Shown here one piece after another: positions 16,443-25,638 of a stretch of 64,000 nucleotides of DNA. The stretch comes from Methylorubrum rhodesianum (GTDB lineage Bacteria; Pseudomonadota; Alphaproteobacteria; Rhizobiales; Beijerinckiaceae). The notes below the pieces were generated by a model, which was not told the DNA's origin, did not search any database, and saw nothing but the letters and a program-made list of their open reading frames with translations. The first letter of the stretch is position 1, and each line of letters opens with the position of its first letter. Position numbers and translations under genes: made by a program. The stretch lies in NCBI RefSeq assembly GCF_014199985.1, contig NZ_JACHOS010000001.1:62001-126000 (forward strand), in the 5' to 3' direction.

Positions 16443-17915
16443 TCACCCGGCCCGGCGCAGGAAATCCCGGAAGGGCCGGCGCTGCGGCGGCGGACTCGAG
16501 GGCGGATCGGGGGAGGGCGGCGGTGGAGGCGGCGCTGCGTCGGGCGCGGCCGTGAGCACTTCCGCCCGCACGGCGCGGGGCGCGGCGAACACGTTGCCCT
16601 GCGCCAGCGGCACGTCCAGATCGATGAGGTCGGGCACCTCCGTCTCGGCCTCGACCCCGGTCGCGACGAGCCGGATGCCGACGCGGGCCAGGGAGGCGAC
16701 AAGGTCCTCCAGCGCGATGTCGGGCATCGCCTCGCGGTCGAGCGGGCGCAGCAGAAGGGCTGCGGCGACCTTGACCTGGGCGATACCGCGCTCGGCCAGA
16801 GCGTTCGGATCGAAGCGCAAATCGATCGGGCGATCCATCACGAAGCCGATCCGTCCGCGCAGTCCAGCCAGGAGGGCCGCCTGCTCGGCATCGAGGCTGC
16901 GCCAGCTCGCCTGCGGTAGAGCGATCACGACCCGGCCCGCGAGTTCCGGCCCCTCGCTGACGAGCCGTCCGAGGGAGCGCAGGAAGCCGGGCTCGAACAG
17001 CGAGTGCGGGGTAAGGCTGTAGCTGACGGAGGCCGGGCTGCCGCGCCCCTGGAGATGGCGCGCGATGGTGGCGACGCGCTGGAGCATGCGCCGGTCGAGA
17101 GCCGTGGTGCGTCCGTGGCGCTCCAGCACCGGCAGGAAGGTTTCCGGCGCGTAGACCGCGTCGCCGACCTTGAGCCGCGCCAGTGCCTCGTAGGCCACGA
17201 CCTTGCGCTGCGGCAGGGTGACGACGGGCTGCAGATATACTTCCAATCCCTCGCCGTCGAACGCGTCGATCAGCGCCGTCTCGTCACCGGCCGCCGCGAA
17301 GGGATCGGCGGGGCGGGCAGGGGGAGGGGTCGTCCGCGGAACGAGCCGCATCGGCGCTGCCACAGGCTCCGGGTCGGGCAGGACGGCCGCGGCGGGTGCC
17401 GGGCTCGGCTGGATCGTCTCCGCTGCGCGTGAACGCGGTGGCGCCTCCGGCGGCTGAGCCTTCAGGCGGGCGATGTCGCCGTCCTGTGCCGACACCACGG
17501 CCGCGAGTTCCCGCACGATACCGCTGAGGATACCGATCTCGGCGGTCACCTCCTCGATGCCGGAGACGAGGCGCGCATCGAGAGCCTTGATCGCGTCCTC
17601 GTTCGACGGAGCCGACGGTTCCGCGGAGCTGGCCGCCTGCATCCGTGTCTGGACGAGAGCCGCGGCGACGGCCTCCAGCTTCACCAGCCGCTGCGACAGG
17701 ACGCCGATCTCCTTCGAGACGACCTCCTGCGCAGTGGAGAGGGCGCTCAACCGCCGCCACAGCAGGGCGCCGCCGACGATGGCCAGACCAGATACGGCGG
17801 CGACCGCGGCGAGCGGCACGAGAAGCGCCAGCGGAACGAGGATCAGGACGCCGACGAGGCCAAGGATCCAGGGGGTGCCGCCGGGGCGGATCGTACGGGA
17901 TTTCGGTGTTCTCAC
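16443..17915 (-). CDS. Membrane-anchored degenerate EAL-domain protein
   Basis: A 490-residue protein with two N-terminal membrane helices (about residues 15-52). A coiled-coil-prone region follows (about 55-150), then a Pro-rich linker (155-205), an EAL domain (about 215-455) and a Pro-rich tail. The signature AYEALARL is present (EAL at 243-245). However, the metal-binding DDFGTG-type motif of active c-di-GMP phosphodiesterases is absent, and where it is expected the sequence reads VMDRPIDLRFD. It therefore probably senses c-di-GMP or partners, or is inactive, rather than hydrolysing it. It is divergent from the heavy-metal-binding gene. Confidence 0.82.
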   Translation of the reverse strand: MRTPKSRTIRPGGTPWILGLVGVLILVPLALLVPLAAVAAVSGLAIVGGALLWRRLSALSTAQEVVSKEIGVLSQRLVKLEAVAAALVQTRMQAASSAEPSAPSNEDAIKALDARLVSGIEEVTAEIGILSGIVRELAAVVSAQDGDIARLKAQPPEAPPRSRAAETIQPSPAPAAAVLPDPEPVAAPMRLVPRTTPPPARPADPFAAAGDETALIDAFDGEGLEVYLQPVVTLPQRKVVAYEALARLKVGDAVYAPETFLPVLERHGRTTALDRRMLQRVATIARHLQGRGSPASVSYSLTPHSLFEPGFLRSLGRLVSEGPELAGRVVIALPQASWRSLDAEQAALLAGLRGRIGFVMDRPIDLRFDPNALAERGIAQVKVAAALLLRPLDREAMPDIALEDLVASLARVGIRLVATGVEAETEVPDLIDLDVPLAQGNVFAAPRAVRAEVLTAAPDAAPPPPPPSPDPPSSPPPQRRPFRDFLRRAG

Positions 17916-18199
17916 CGTCGATCGACGCGCTTCTTGTCTGGCGGCCGCGGCCGGGCTTCTCTTTCACGGCGCGGGACGGATTCCCGCAGGACGTGTGGCT
18001 GACACGCGCCGGCTGAAGTGGCGCGACGCGTCCGGCCCGTCGTAACCCTAATGTCGCCGAGGCGGTGCTCCGCCGCAAGGCGGCACGCCGGTTTCTCCCA
18101 GACATTCGGCCCGCCGGCGCGGCGCGCTTGCCGAGGGCGCTTGCAGAACCACATCTGCGAGGACCGAGAGGCGGCCGAACGGCAGGCAGGATGGGTGCG

Positions 18200-18421
18200 A
18201 TGGATCAGAGCCCGATCGAACTGACGATGCGCGTGGAGGGCATGACCTGCGAGGGCTGCGCCGAGGCTGTGCGCCGCACGATCCGCCGCCTCGACCCGCA
18301 GGCGCAGGTCGCGGTCGATGTCGATCACGGCCGGGTCACGGCATTGACCGTTGCCCAGAGCCTCGACGTGGCGCAGGCGCTGACCCAGGCAGGCTATACT
18401 GCCACGGCGATGACAGGTTGA
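18200..18421 (+). CDS. Heavy-metal-associated (CopZ-like) domain protein
   Basis: A 73-residue single HMA domain with the metal-binding motif GMTCEGC and the ferredoxin-like beta-alpha-beta pattern, probably a cytoplasmic copper (or other soft metal) chaperone. Start choice: ATG at 18200 (MDQSPIEL) with AGGATGGG upstream; an in-frame ATG at 18191 would add three residues. No P-type ATPase or metal regulator is adjacent, so its delivery partner is encoded elsewhere. Confidence 0.85.
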   Translation: MDQSPIELTMRVEGMTCEGCAEAVRRTIRRLDPQAQVAVDVDHGRVTALTVAQSLDVAQALTQAGYTATAMTG

Positions 18422-18636
18422 GGATCGGCTGGACATTCGCCTTTCCCCCTGAAGAAACTTAACCGCCGGTATCAAAAAAAACCGAGACGCTTTTCACCGC
18501 TGTTTCGCTCACACTGCGACAATCGGTTTATCGTGGCTGTTTCGTCCGCTACCACGGGGACGCGTGGGCCGACTACGCGCCGGGCGGCGGCTCGGCACGC
18601 CACGAGCCCAGGCCACAAGAAACGACGGTGAGAGAA
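18422..18636 (+). promoter_or_regulatory. Upstream region of ftfL
   Basis: 215 bp before ftfL, locally AT-richer, with an eight-base A run at 18474-18481 and several short T/A tracts up to about 18545. It likely contains the ftfL promoter, since no other gene fits. I cannot define the -35/-10 elements with confidence. Confidence 0.4.
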
Positions 18637-20310
18637 ATGCCCTCAGATATCGAGATCGCCCGCGCGGCGACGCTGAAGCCCATTGCGCAGGTCGCCGAGC
18701 GGATCGGCGTTCCCGATGAGGCGCTGCACAATTACGGCAAGCACATCGCCAAGATCGACCACGGCTTCATCAAGTCGCTGGAAGGCAAGCCGGAAGGCAA
18801 GCTGGTGCTCGTCACCGCGATCTCGCCGACGCCCGCGGGCGAGGGCAAGACCACGACGACGGTCGGCCTCGGCGACGCGCTGAACCGGATCGGCAAGCGG
18901 GCGGTGATGTGCCTGCGCGAGCCCTCGCTCGGCCCGTGCTTCGGCATGAAGGGCGGTGCGGCCGGCGGCGGCAAGGCTCAGGTCGTGCCGATGGAGCAGA
19001 TCAACCTGCACTTCACCGGCGACTTCCACGCCATCACCTCGGCGCACTCGCTGGCCGCGGCCCTGATCGACAACCACGTCTACTGGGCCAACGAGCTCAA
19101 CATCGACGTGCGCCGCATCCACTGGCGCCGCGTGGTCGATATGAACGACCGGGCCCTGCGCGCCATCAATCAATCGCTCGGCGGCGTCGCCAACGGGTTC
19201 CCGCGCGAGGACGGGTTCGACATCACGGTCGCGTCCGAAGTGATGGCGGTGTTCTGCCTCGCCAAGGATCTCGCCGATCTCGAGGAGCGCCTCGGCCGCA
19301 TCGTCATTGCCGAGACCCGCGACCGCAAGCCGGTGACGCTGGCCGACGTGAAGGCCACCGGTGCCATGACGGTGCTCCTGAAGGACGCGCTGCAGCCGAA
19401 TCTCGTGCAGACGCTGGAGGGCAATCCGGCCCTGATCCATGGCGGCCCGTTCGCCAACATCGCCCATGGCTGCAACTCGGTGATCGCCACGCAGACCGGC
19501 CTGCGGCTCGCCGACTACGTCGTCACCGAGGCCGGCTTCGGTGCCGATCTCGGCGCGGAGAAGTTCATCGACATCAAGTGCCGCCAGACCGGCCTCAAGC
19601 CTTCGGCGGTGGTGATCGTCGCCACCGTCCGCGCGCTGAAGATGCATGGCGGCGTCAACAAGAAGGATCTTCAGGCTGAGAACCTCGACGCGCTGGAGAA
19701 GGGCTTCGCCAACCTCGAGCGTCACGTGAAGAACGTGCGCAGCTTCGGCCTGCCGGTGGTGGTCGGTGTGAACCACTTCTTCCAGGACACGGATGCCGAG
19801 CACGCCCGGCTGAAGGAGCTGTGCCGCGACCGGCTTCAGGTCGAGGCGATCACCTGCAAGCACTGGGCGGAGGGCGGCGCCGGCGCCGAGGCGCTGGCGC
19901 AGGCCGTGGTGAAGCTCGCCGAGGGCGAGCAGAAGCCGCTCACCTTCGCCTACGAGATCGAGACGAAGCTCACCGACAAGATCAAGGCGATCGCGACCAA
20001 GCTCTACGGCGCGGCCGACATCCAGATCGAGTCGAAGGCCGCGACCAAGCTCGCCGGGTTCGAGAAGGACGGCTACGGCCACCTGCCGATCTGCATGGCC
20101 AAGACGCAGTACTCGTTCTCGACCGATCCGACCCTGATGGGCGCGCCCTCCGGCCACCTCGTCTCGGTGCGCGACGTGCGCCTCTCGGCGGGCGCTGGCT
20201 TCGTCGTGGTGATCTGCGGTGAGATCATGACCATGCCGGGCCTGCCCAAGGTTCCGGCGGCGGACAACATCCGCCTGGACGCCAACGGGCAGATCGACGG
20301 GCTGTTCTAG
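18637..20310 (+). CDS. ftfL: Formate--tetrahydrofolate ligase
   Basis: ATP-dependent ligation of formate to tetrahydrofolate, giving 10-formyl-H4F. In serine-cycle methylotrophs this is the entry of formate carbon into assimilation. The 557-residue product shows the P-loop-like [11 protein letters not shown] (about residues 65-75), [19 protein letters not shown], and the conserved C-terminal [15 protein letters not shown] and [15 protein letters not shown]. The ATG at 18637 (MPSDIEIAR) is chosen over one three codons upstream because it matches the family N-terminus and follows GAGAGAA. It is monocistronic, with its own upstream region and a repeat/hairpin block after the stop. Together with the formate dehydrogenase at 44-49 kb it forms the two ways of disposing of formate. 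Confidence 0.97.
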   Translation: MPSDIEIARAATLKPIAQVAERIGVPDEALHNYGKHIAKIDHGFIKSLEGKPEGKLVLVTAISPTPAGEGKTTTTVGLGDALNRIGKRAVMCLREPSLGPCFGMKGGAAGGGKAQVVPMEQINLHFTGDFHAITSAHSLAAALIDNHVYWANELNIDVRRIHWRRVVDMNDRALRAINQSLGGVANGFPREDGFDITVASEVMAVFCLAKDLADLEERLGRIVIAETRDRKPVTLADVKATGAMTVLLKDALQPNLVQTLEGNPALIHGGPFANIAHGCNSVIATQTGLRLADYVVTEAGFGADLGAEKFIDIKCRQTGLKPSAVVIVATVRALKMHGGVNKKDLQAENLDALEKGFANLERHVKNVRSFGLPVVVGVNHFFQDTDAEHARLKELCRDRLQVEAITCKHWAEGGAGAEALAQAVVKLAEGEQKPLTFAYEIETKLTDKIKAIATKLYGAADIQIESKAATKLAGFEKDGYGHLPICMAKTQYSFSTDPTLMGAPSGHLVSVRDVRLSAGAGFVVVICGEIMTMPGLPKVPAADNIRLDANGQIDGLF

Positions 20311-20320
20311 CGCCCACCAT

Positions 20321-20476
20321 AACCCTCTCCCCTCTGCGGGAGAGGGTGCCTGCGGAGCAGGCGGGAGAGGGGCAGCGCGACAGTGCCAATCTGGACTGGC
20401 GTCGAATCAATGGAAGCGGCGCTCCCCTCACCCGACCCCCTTCGGGGGCCACCCTCCCCGCAGAGGGGGGAGGGTT
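20321..20476. repeat. REP-like long inverted repeat downstream of ftfL
   Basis: Two 20-bp arms, AACCCTCTCCCCTCTGCGGG at 20321-20340 and its near-complement (one mismatch) at 20457-20476, face each other across about 116 bp. Each arm is followed or preceded by shorter internal hairpins (for example CTCTCCC...GGGAGAG at 20324-20346 and CCCCCTTCGGGGG near 20435-20448). The convergent genes ftfL and the M3 peptidase flank it, so it can act as a bidirectional terminator. The architecture resembles dispersed palindromic elements of alphaproteobacteria. Confidence 0.7.
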
Positions 20477-20488
20477 CATTTTTGCGCT

Positions 20489-22588
20489 CTACGCTGCCAG
20501 CCCCCGCTTCTTCAGCAGCGGCTCGATGCTCGGCAGCCGTCCGCGGAACGCGGTGTAGGCCTCGCGCGGATCGCGCAGATTTCCCGCACCGTAGATCGTC
20601 CGGCGCAGGCGCCGCGCCGTCTCCGGATGGAAGATGTCGCCGGCCTCGCGGAAGGCGTCGAAGGCGTCGGCGTCGAGCACCTCCGACCAGAGGTAGCTGT
20701 AATAGCCGGCGGCATAGCCGTCGCCGGAGAAGATGTGCGCGAAGTGCGGCGCGCGGTGGCGCGCCGCGATCTCCGCCGGCATGGCGATGCGGCGCAAGGC
20801 GTCCGCCTCGAAGGCGACGACGTCGAGCCCGTCCTCTCCGGCGGCGGAGAGATGCAGCGTCATGTCGACGATGGCCGAGGCCGCGTACTCGACCGTGGCG
20901 AAGCCCTGGTTGAAGGTCGCCGCCGCCAGCAGGCGTTCGAGCAGCGCGTCGGGCATCGGCTCGCCGGTGGTCACGTGGCGGGCATGGGCGCGCAACACCT
21001 CCGGCTGCTGCAGCCAGTGCTCGTAGAGCTGCGAGGGCAGCTCCACGAAGTCCCGCGAGACGGCCGTGCCGGACAGGAGCGGGTAGGTCACGTCCGAGAG
21101 CAGGCCGTGCAGGCCGTGTCCGAATTCATGGAACAGAGTGCGGGCGTCGTCGAAGGACAGCAAGGTCGGCTCGCCGCGCGGCGCGCGGGCGAAGTTCATC
21201 ACGTTGACGATGATCGGCTTGATGTCGCCGTTGAGACGCTCCTGCGAGCGGAAGGCGCTCATCCAGGCGCCGGAGCGCTTGGAGGGACGGGCGAAGTAGT
21301 CGCCGAGGAACAGGCCGACCTCCGAGCCGTCGGCGTCGCGCACGAGCCAAGTGCGCACGTCCGGATGATAGCGCGGGACGTCGAGGACTTCCTCGAAGCG
21401 GAGCCCGAACAGCTTCGAGGCCGTGTCGAAGGCCGCCTGGATCATGCCCTCCAGCGGCAGGTAAGGCTTGATCTCGGACTCGTCGAGGTCGTGCTCGGCC
21501 CGCCGCATCTTCTCGGAGTAGTGTCGCCAATCATGCGCTTCGAGGGCGAAATCGTGCCCTTCCGCGCGCACCAGGGCCTGGAGCCCCTTGCGCTCCTCCG
21601 CCGCGCGCTGAAGCGCGGGCTTCCAGACGTTGCGCAGGAGCTCCATCGCCGCGTCGGGCGAGCCGGCCATGGTGTCGTCGAGCTTGAGGTGGGCGAAGCT
21701 GTCGAAGCCGAGCAGCCGCGCCCGCTCGGCCCGCAGGCGCACGATCTCGGCGATGATGGCGCGGTTGTCCGTCGTCCCGCCGTTCTCGCCGCGCCGGGTC
21801 CAGGCCGCGTAGGCGAGAGCGCGCAAGTCGCGGCGCGTGGAGAAGACGAGGAACGGTTCGATCAGCGAGCGCGACAGGGTGATGACGTGGCCGTGCGTGC
21901 CGCCCCGCTCCTTCGCCGCTTCCGCGGCGGCATCGCGCAGGAAGGGCGGCAGACCCGCCAGATCGTCCGCGCCATCGAGCGGCAGAACGAAGTCGCGCTC
22001 GTCTGCGAGCACGTTCTGGGCGAACTGCGTGCCGAGTTCGGCCAGTCGGATCGCGATCTCGGCGATGCGGTCCTTGGCCTCCGGGGCGAGCCCGGCGCCG
22101 GCCCTTTGGAACCGGCTGCGGTAGCGGTCGAGCACGCGCCGCTCCTCCGCACCCAGACCCTCCGCGTCAGGGTCGATCGCCGAGAGCCGATCCCATAGCT
22201 GCGGGTTGAGGGTGATGGCGCTGGAATGCCGCGCGAGCTGCGGCGCGACCGCCCGCTCGATCGCCTGGAGTTCCGGGCTGGTGTTGCTGCCGGTCAGGTT
22301 GAAGAACACGTTGGCCACCCGGTCGAGCGCCGCGCCGGCCCGCTCCATCGCCGCCACCGTGTTGGCGAAGGTGGGGGGCTCCGCGCTCGCGGCGATCGCC
22401 GCGATCTCGGCCTCGTGCGCCTTCAGGGCGTGCGCGAAGGCCGGCACGTAATGCTCCGGCCGGATCGCCTCGAAATTCGGCAGGCCGAAGGGTGTCGCCC
22501 AGTCCGACGCGTCGAACGGGTTCCCTGCCGCGGTGGCGCTGCCGGGCTCATTCACCTCGGACAGGTCGCGTGCGGTTTCGGCGTTCAT
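20489..22588 (-). CDS. M3-family zinc oligopeptidase / dipeptidyl carboxypeptidase
   Basis: A 699-residue metallopeptidase of the thimet-oligopeptidase family (Dcp/PrlC type) that degrades short peptides. The zinc site is HEFGHGLHGLL, with the third ligand region in the conserved helix about 28 residues downstream (VELPSQLYEHW). The C-terminal SGDGYAAGYYSYLWSEVLDADAF is characteristic. There is no signal peptide, so it is cytoplasmic. The ATG at 22588 (MNAETARD) is preferred to a TTG two codons upstream. I cannot decide between Dcp and oligopeptidase A without alignment. Confidence 0.93.
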   Translation of the reverse strand: MNAETARDLSEVNEPGSATAAGNPFDASDWATPFGLPNFEAIRPEHYVPAFAHALKAHEAEIAAIAASAEPPTFANTVAAMERAGAALDRVANVFFNLTGSNTSPELQAIERAVAPQLARHSSAITLNPQLWDRLSAIDPDAEGLGAEERRVLDRYRSRFQRAGAGLAPEAKDRIAEIAIRLAELGTQFAQNVLADERDFVLPLDGADDLAGLPPFLRDAAAEAAKERGGTHGHVITLSRSLIEPFLVFSTRRDLRALAYAAWTRRGENGGTTDNRAIIAEIVRLRAERARLLGFDSFAHLKLDDTMAGSPDAAMELLRNVWKPALQRAAEERKGLQALVRAEGHDFALEAHDWRHYSEKMRRAEHDLDESEIKPYLPLEGMIQAAFDTASKLFGLRFEEVLDVPRYHPDVRTWLVRDADGSEVGLFLGDYFARPSKRSGAWMSAFRSQERLNGDIKPIIVNVMNFARAPRGEPTLLSFDDARTLFHEFGHGLHGLLSDVTYPLLSGTAVSRDFVELPSQLYEHWLQQPEVLRAHARHVTTGEPMPDALLERLLAAATFNQGFATVEYAASAIVDMTLHLSAAGEDGLDVVAFEADALRRIAMPAEIAARHRAPHFAHIFSGDGYAAGYYSYLWSEVLDADAFDAFREAGDIFHPETARRLRRTIYGAGNLRDPREAYTAFRGRLPSIEPLLKKRGLAA

Positions 22589-22794
22589 GGACAAGAACCT
22601 TCGGAAAAAACGTCGTGCCGTGAGCCGCTGAACATAGGTTTGTGGAGCGGGCGGCGCAAAGCCACATCCGCCGGTCCGCGGCGACGACCGGATTTCGTCC
22701 AGCGTGGCGGTGGCGTCCTTGCCGGCCGCGGCCGGGCGACGGATGACAGGGCGACCACGCGGGCCCGCGACCGGATGAGCAGGACATACGCGGC

Positions 22795-23721
22795 ATGAAG
22801 CCTTTCACCGTCGCCTGCCTGCTCGCCACCGGTCTCCTCCTGCCGCTTGGCCCGGCACGATCCGATCCGACTCCGCCCTCCGCGACGGTCCCGTTGCCGC
22901 CCCCCCCACCGCCGGCGCGCCCGGAGGGGCTTGTGCCGCCCGCGCCCCAGATCACCCCGCTGCCGCCCGAGCGTCCGCCCGAAATCGCCGGCGGCTCGGG
23001 CAAAGACGCCGGAAACAAAGACGCCGGAAAGAGGACGGAGGAGCCGCCGCCCAATGCGACGCCCGACGCGGCCAAGGGAGCGCCGAAGGACGGCCCCGCT
23101 TCCCTGCCCGACGCGCCGCTGCCGCCGGAGCGTCCGCCGGAACTGTCCGGCGAGCAGGCGCTCGCCCTCAAGGTGTCGGCGCCCGACGACACCGCCTGCC
23201 TGCGGCGGCTGGAGCGGCTCGGCGCCCGCTTCGAGGCGCTGCCGCCGCTCGGCAACGGCCAGTGCAGCGCGCCGCGCCCGCTGAATGTCACCGCCCTCGC
23301 CGACGGCGTCGCGCTGGAGCCCGCCGCAACCCTGACCTGCCGGACGGCCGAGGCGCTGGCCCGCTGGACGACCGAGGTACAGGTCGCGGCTCAGAAGGAA
23401 CTGGGTGACGGTCTCAAGAGCCTCGCGCTCGGGGGCACCTATGTCTGCCGCGGGCAGAACCACGACACGGATGCCAAGCTGAGCGAGCACAGCTTCGCCA
23501 ATGCCATCGACGTGATGGGCTACGGCTTTGCCAAGCGCCCGAGCCTCAAGGTGACCGCGGCAGCGGGCGGCACACCGGAGGCGGCCTTCCTGGCCTCGGT
23601 GCGCACGAGTGCCTGCGGCTTCTTCCGCACGGTGCTGGGGCCGGGCAGCGATGCGGCGCACGGCAACCACCTGCATCTCGACCTGCGCGAGCGCAATGCC
23701 GGGCACCGTCTCTGTCAGTAG
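22795..23721 (+). CDS. Extensin-like C-terminal domain protein
   Basis: A 308-residue exported protein: signal peptide (about 1-23, ending GPARSD), a long Pro-rich low-complexity region (about 25-125, with two copies of LPPERPPE), then an extensin-like C domain (about 128-308). That domain has paired cysteines and the metal/peptidase-like elements LSEHSFANAIDVMGY and AAHGNHLHLDLRERN. The His/Asp arrangement resembles LAS-type D-Ala-D-Ala metallopeptidases, so a cell-wall role is likely. The next gene on the same strand is an L,D-transpeptidase, which supports this. Confidence 0.88.
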   Translation: MKPFTVACLLATGLLLPLGPARSDPTPPSATVPLPPPPPPARPEGLVPPAPQITPLPPERPPEIAGGSGKDAGNKDAGKRTEEPPPNATPDAAKGAPKDGPASLPDAPLPPERPPELSGEQALALKVSAPDDTACLRRLERLGARFEALPPLGNGQCSAPRPLNVTALADGVALEPAATLTCRTAEALARWTTEVQVAAQKELGDGLKSLALGGTYVCRGQNHDTDAKLSEHSFANAIDVMGYGFAKRPSLKVTAAAGGTPEAAFLASVRTSACGFFRTVLGPGSDAAHGNHLHLDLRERNAGHRLCQ

Positions 23722-23826
23722 GCGCCTCGCCCGTGCCGAAACGGACCGGCGCGCCATTCGCCGCGGGAACGCTGCGGCTTGGCTATCGCTTCTTGTCCGT
23801 CATGAGATGAGGAGCGCGGGCAGGCG

Positions 23827-24897
23827 ATGGGACGGGCGTGGATTCGGGGAGCGCTGGCAGCGCTCGGCATGTGGTCGGCAGCCGCGCAGGCCGCCGAGTC
23901 CAAGGCACCGGACCTGACCCGCGAGGCTATCGAGAGCGCGACGTTCCGGGAGTCGGACGACGCGGCGAAGACGGGCAAGGCCTCCAAGCCGGCGAAGAAG
24001 CCGAGGGAGGCGGACAAGAAGCCCGATCCGCTCCTGGTGAAGGTGCAGGTGCTGCTCGACCGGGCTCGATTCTCACCCGGCGCCATCGACGGTCGCGACG
24101 GCGAGAACCTGCGCGGCGCGCTCGCGGCCTTCGCCGCGGCGCAGGGATTGCCCGCCGGCGACCGGCTCACCCGCGAGGTGTTTGATCGGCTCCAGGCGAC
24201 GGGCAAGGACCCTGTCATGACGCAGTACACGATCACGGAGGAGGACGTGAAAGGCCCCTTCGTCGAGCGGATGCCGGCCAAGATGCAGGACCAGGCCGAG
24301 GTCGGGCCGATGCGCTACACCAACACCCGTGAGATGCTGGCCGAGCGCTTCCACATGCAGCGTGACCTGCTTTCCGCCCTCAACCCCGACGTGCCGCTCG
24401 ACAAAGCGGGCGGTACGCTCGTCGTGGCGGCGGTGCCGCCGCTGGGGGAGGGCAAGGTCGAGGGTGCACCGGTCGCGCCGAAGGTCACCCGTATCGAGGT
24501 CGACAAGCGCACGAAGCGGGTGCGCGCCTTCCGGGGAGACGGGAAGCTGACGGCGGACTACCCTGCCTCCATCGGCAGTTCGGAGAAGCCGGCGCCGGAC
24601 GGTTCGGCGAAGGTGACGGCGGTGGCCTTCGAACCCTGGTATACTTACAACCCGAAGTATCGCTTCGAGGGCGTGACGGCCAAGAAGAAGTTCTCGATCC
24701 ATCCCGGCCCGAACAACCCCGTCGGCGTCGTCTGGATCGACCTCTCGATTCCCTCCTACGGCATCCACGGCACGCCGGACCCGGAAAAGGTCGGCAAGAC
24801 CGAATCGCACGGCTGCATCCGCCTGACCAACTGGGACGCGCGCGATCTCGCAAGCCACACCGAGAAGGGCGCGAAGGTCGAATTCCTGGACAAGTAG
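23827..24897 (+). CDS. L,D-transpeptidase with peptidoglycan-binding domain
   Basis: A 356-residue exported enzyme with signal peptide ([18 protein letters not shown]), a PG_binding_1-like domain (about residues 75-125: [20 protein letters not shown]), a linker, and a C-terminal YkuD catalytic domain (about 215-355). The catalytic motif is HGTPDP...SHGCIRLTN with nucleophile Cys near residue 330. It would form 3-3 crosslinks in peptidoglycan or attach proteins to it in the periplasm. It follows the extensin-like gene by 105 bp on the same strand, forming a cell-wall pair. Confidence 0.92.
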   Translation: MGRAWIRGALAALGMWSAAAQAAESKAPDLTREAIESATFRESDDAAKTGKASKPAKKPREADKKPDPLLVKVQVLLDRARFSPGAIDGRDGENLRGALAAFAAAQGLPAGDRLTREVFDRLQATGKDPVMTQYTITEEDVKGPFVERMPAKMQDQAEVGPMRYTNTREMLAERFHMQRDLLSALNPDVPLDKAGGTLVVAAVPPLGEGKVEGAPVAPKVTRIEVDKRTKRVRAFRGDGKLTADYPASIGSSEKPAPDGSAKVTAVAFEPWYTYNPKYRFEGVTAKKKFSIHPGPNNPVGVVWIDLSIPSYGIHGTPDPEKVGKTESHGCIRLTNWDARDLASHTEKGAKVEFLDK

Positions 24898-24903
24898 CTT
24901 CGC

Positions 24904-25638
24904 TCAAACGGCCGCCAGGCGGTGGTCCGGTTGGAGCCATCCGCCGATCGCGAGCAGCAGACCGTCGCCGAGGAACGCCAAGGCCGCGGTTGCCAGAGCA
25001 CCCTGGAACATCGCCGCGATGTTCTGGTTCTGAAGCCCGGCGACGATGGGAGTGCCGAGGGTCGAGGCCCCGGCAAGCGCCCCGACCGCGGTGACCGAGA
25101 CGGCGAGGATGAGCGCCGTGCGGAGCGTCTCGATCAGGCCGGGCGCGGCGAGGGGAAGCTCGACGTAGGCGAGGATCTGTGCCGGCGTGAGGCCGATGGC
25201 CTGCGCCGATTGTCTTGCTTCCACAGACACGGCGTCGAGCGCGCCGACCGTGCCGCGCAGGGTCGGCATGATCCCGTAGGCAGTGAGTGCCAGCAGGGTT
25301 GGCGGCCCTCCGAAGCCGAGGACCGGCAGCGCCAGCGCCACGACCACCACCGGCGGCACGGCCTGCGCAAAGGCCGCGAGCGTGTCGATGCTGCCGCGAA
25401 AGGGGGCGAACCGCGCCCGCGTGGCGATCAGACCGAGCCCGACACCGAGCAGGGTGACCACGGCCAATCCGGTCGCGGCGAGCGTCACGTGATTCAGTGC
25501 CAGTTCGGCCAAGCGCCCGACCGTGAGGGGCCGGCTCGCACCTTCTTGTCCGAAGAAGGCGGCGACGGCCGGATGGCTGGCCACGGCGAGCCCGAGGCCG
25601 AGTAGGAGCGGGCCGAGGCCCGGCGGGATGCGCCTCAT
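24904..25638 (-). CDS. Osmoprotectant-type ABC transporter permease (YehW-like)
   Basis: A 244-residue inner-membrane permease with five to six helices and the binding-protein-dependent transport signature (about ARQSAQAIGLTPAQILAYVELPLAAPG). Length and single-domain layout match YehW/OpuCB permeases for glycine betaine or related compatible solutes. The ATG at 25638 overlaps the stop of the upstream permease by 4 bp (ATGA), so the two are translationally coupled. The frame continues far upstream but is Arg-rich there and clearly not coding. No ATPase gene follows: the next gene on this side is the convergent L,D-transpeptidase. Confidence 0.9.
   Translation of the reverse strand: MRRIPPGLGPLLLGLGLAVASHPAVAAFFGQEGASRPLTVGRLAELALNHVTLAATGLAVVTLLGVGLGLIATRARFAPFRGSIDTLAAFAQAVPPVVVVALALPVLGFGGPPTLLALTAYGIMPTLRGTVGALDAVSVEARQSAQAIGLTPAQILAYVELPLAAPGLIETLRTALILAVSVTAVGALAGASTLGTPIVAGLQNQNIAAMFQGALATAALAFLGDGLLLAIGGWLQPDHRLAAV

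Noticed and set aside
18643..20157. 504-codon minus-strand frame opposite ftfL
   Set aside because: The ftfL product is strongly conserved and this frame is its antisense shadow, rich in Asp, Gly, Arg, His and Leu repeats.
20321..20476. Considered as a CRISPR array or insertion-sequence end
   Set aside because: Only one inverted pair, with no regular spacers, no transposase and no target duplication.
20627..22198. 523-codon plus-strand frame opposite the M3 peptidase
   Set aside because: Antisense of a gene with a clear HEXXH motif and complete family length.
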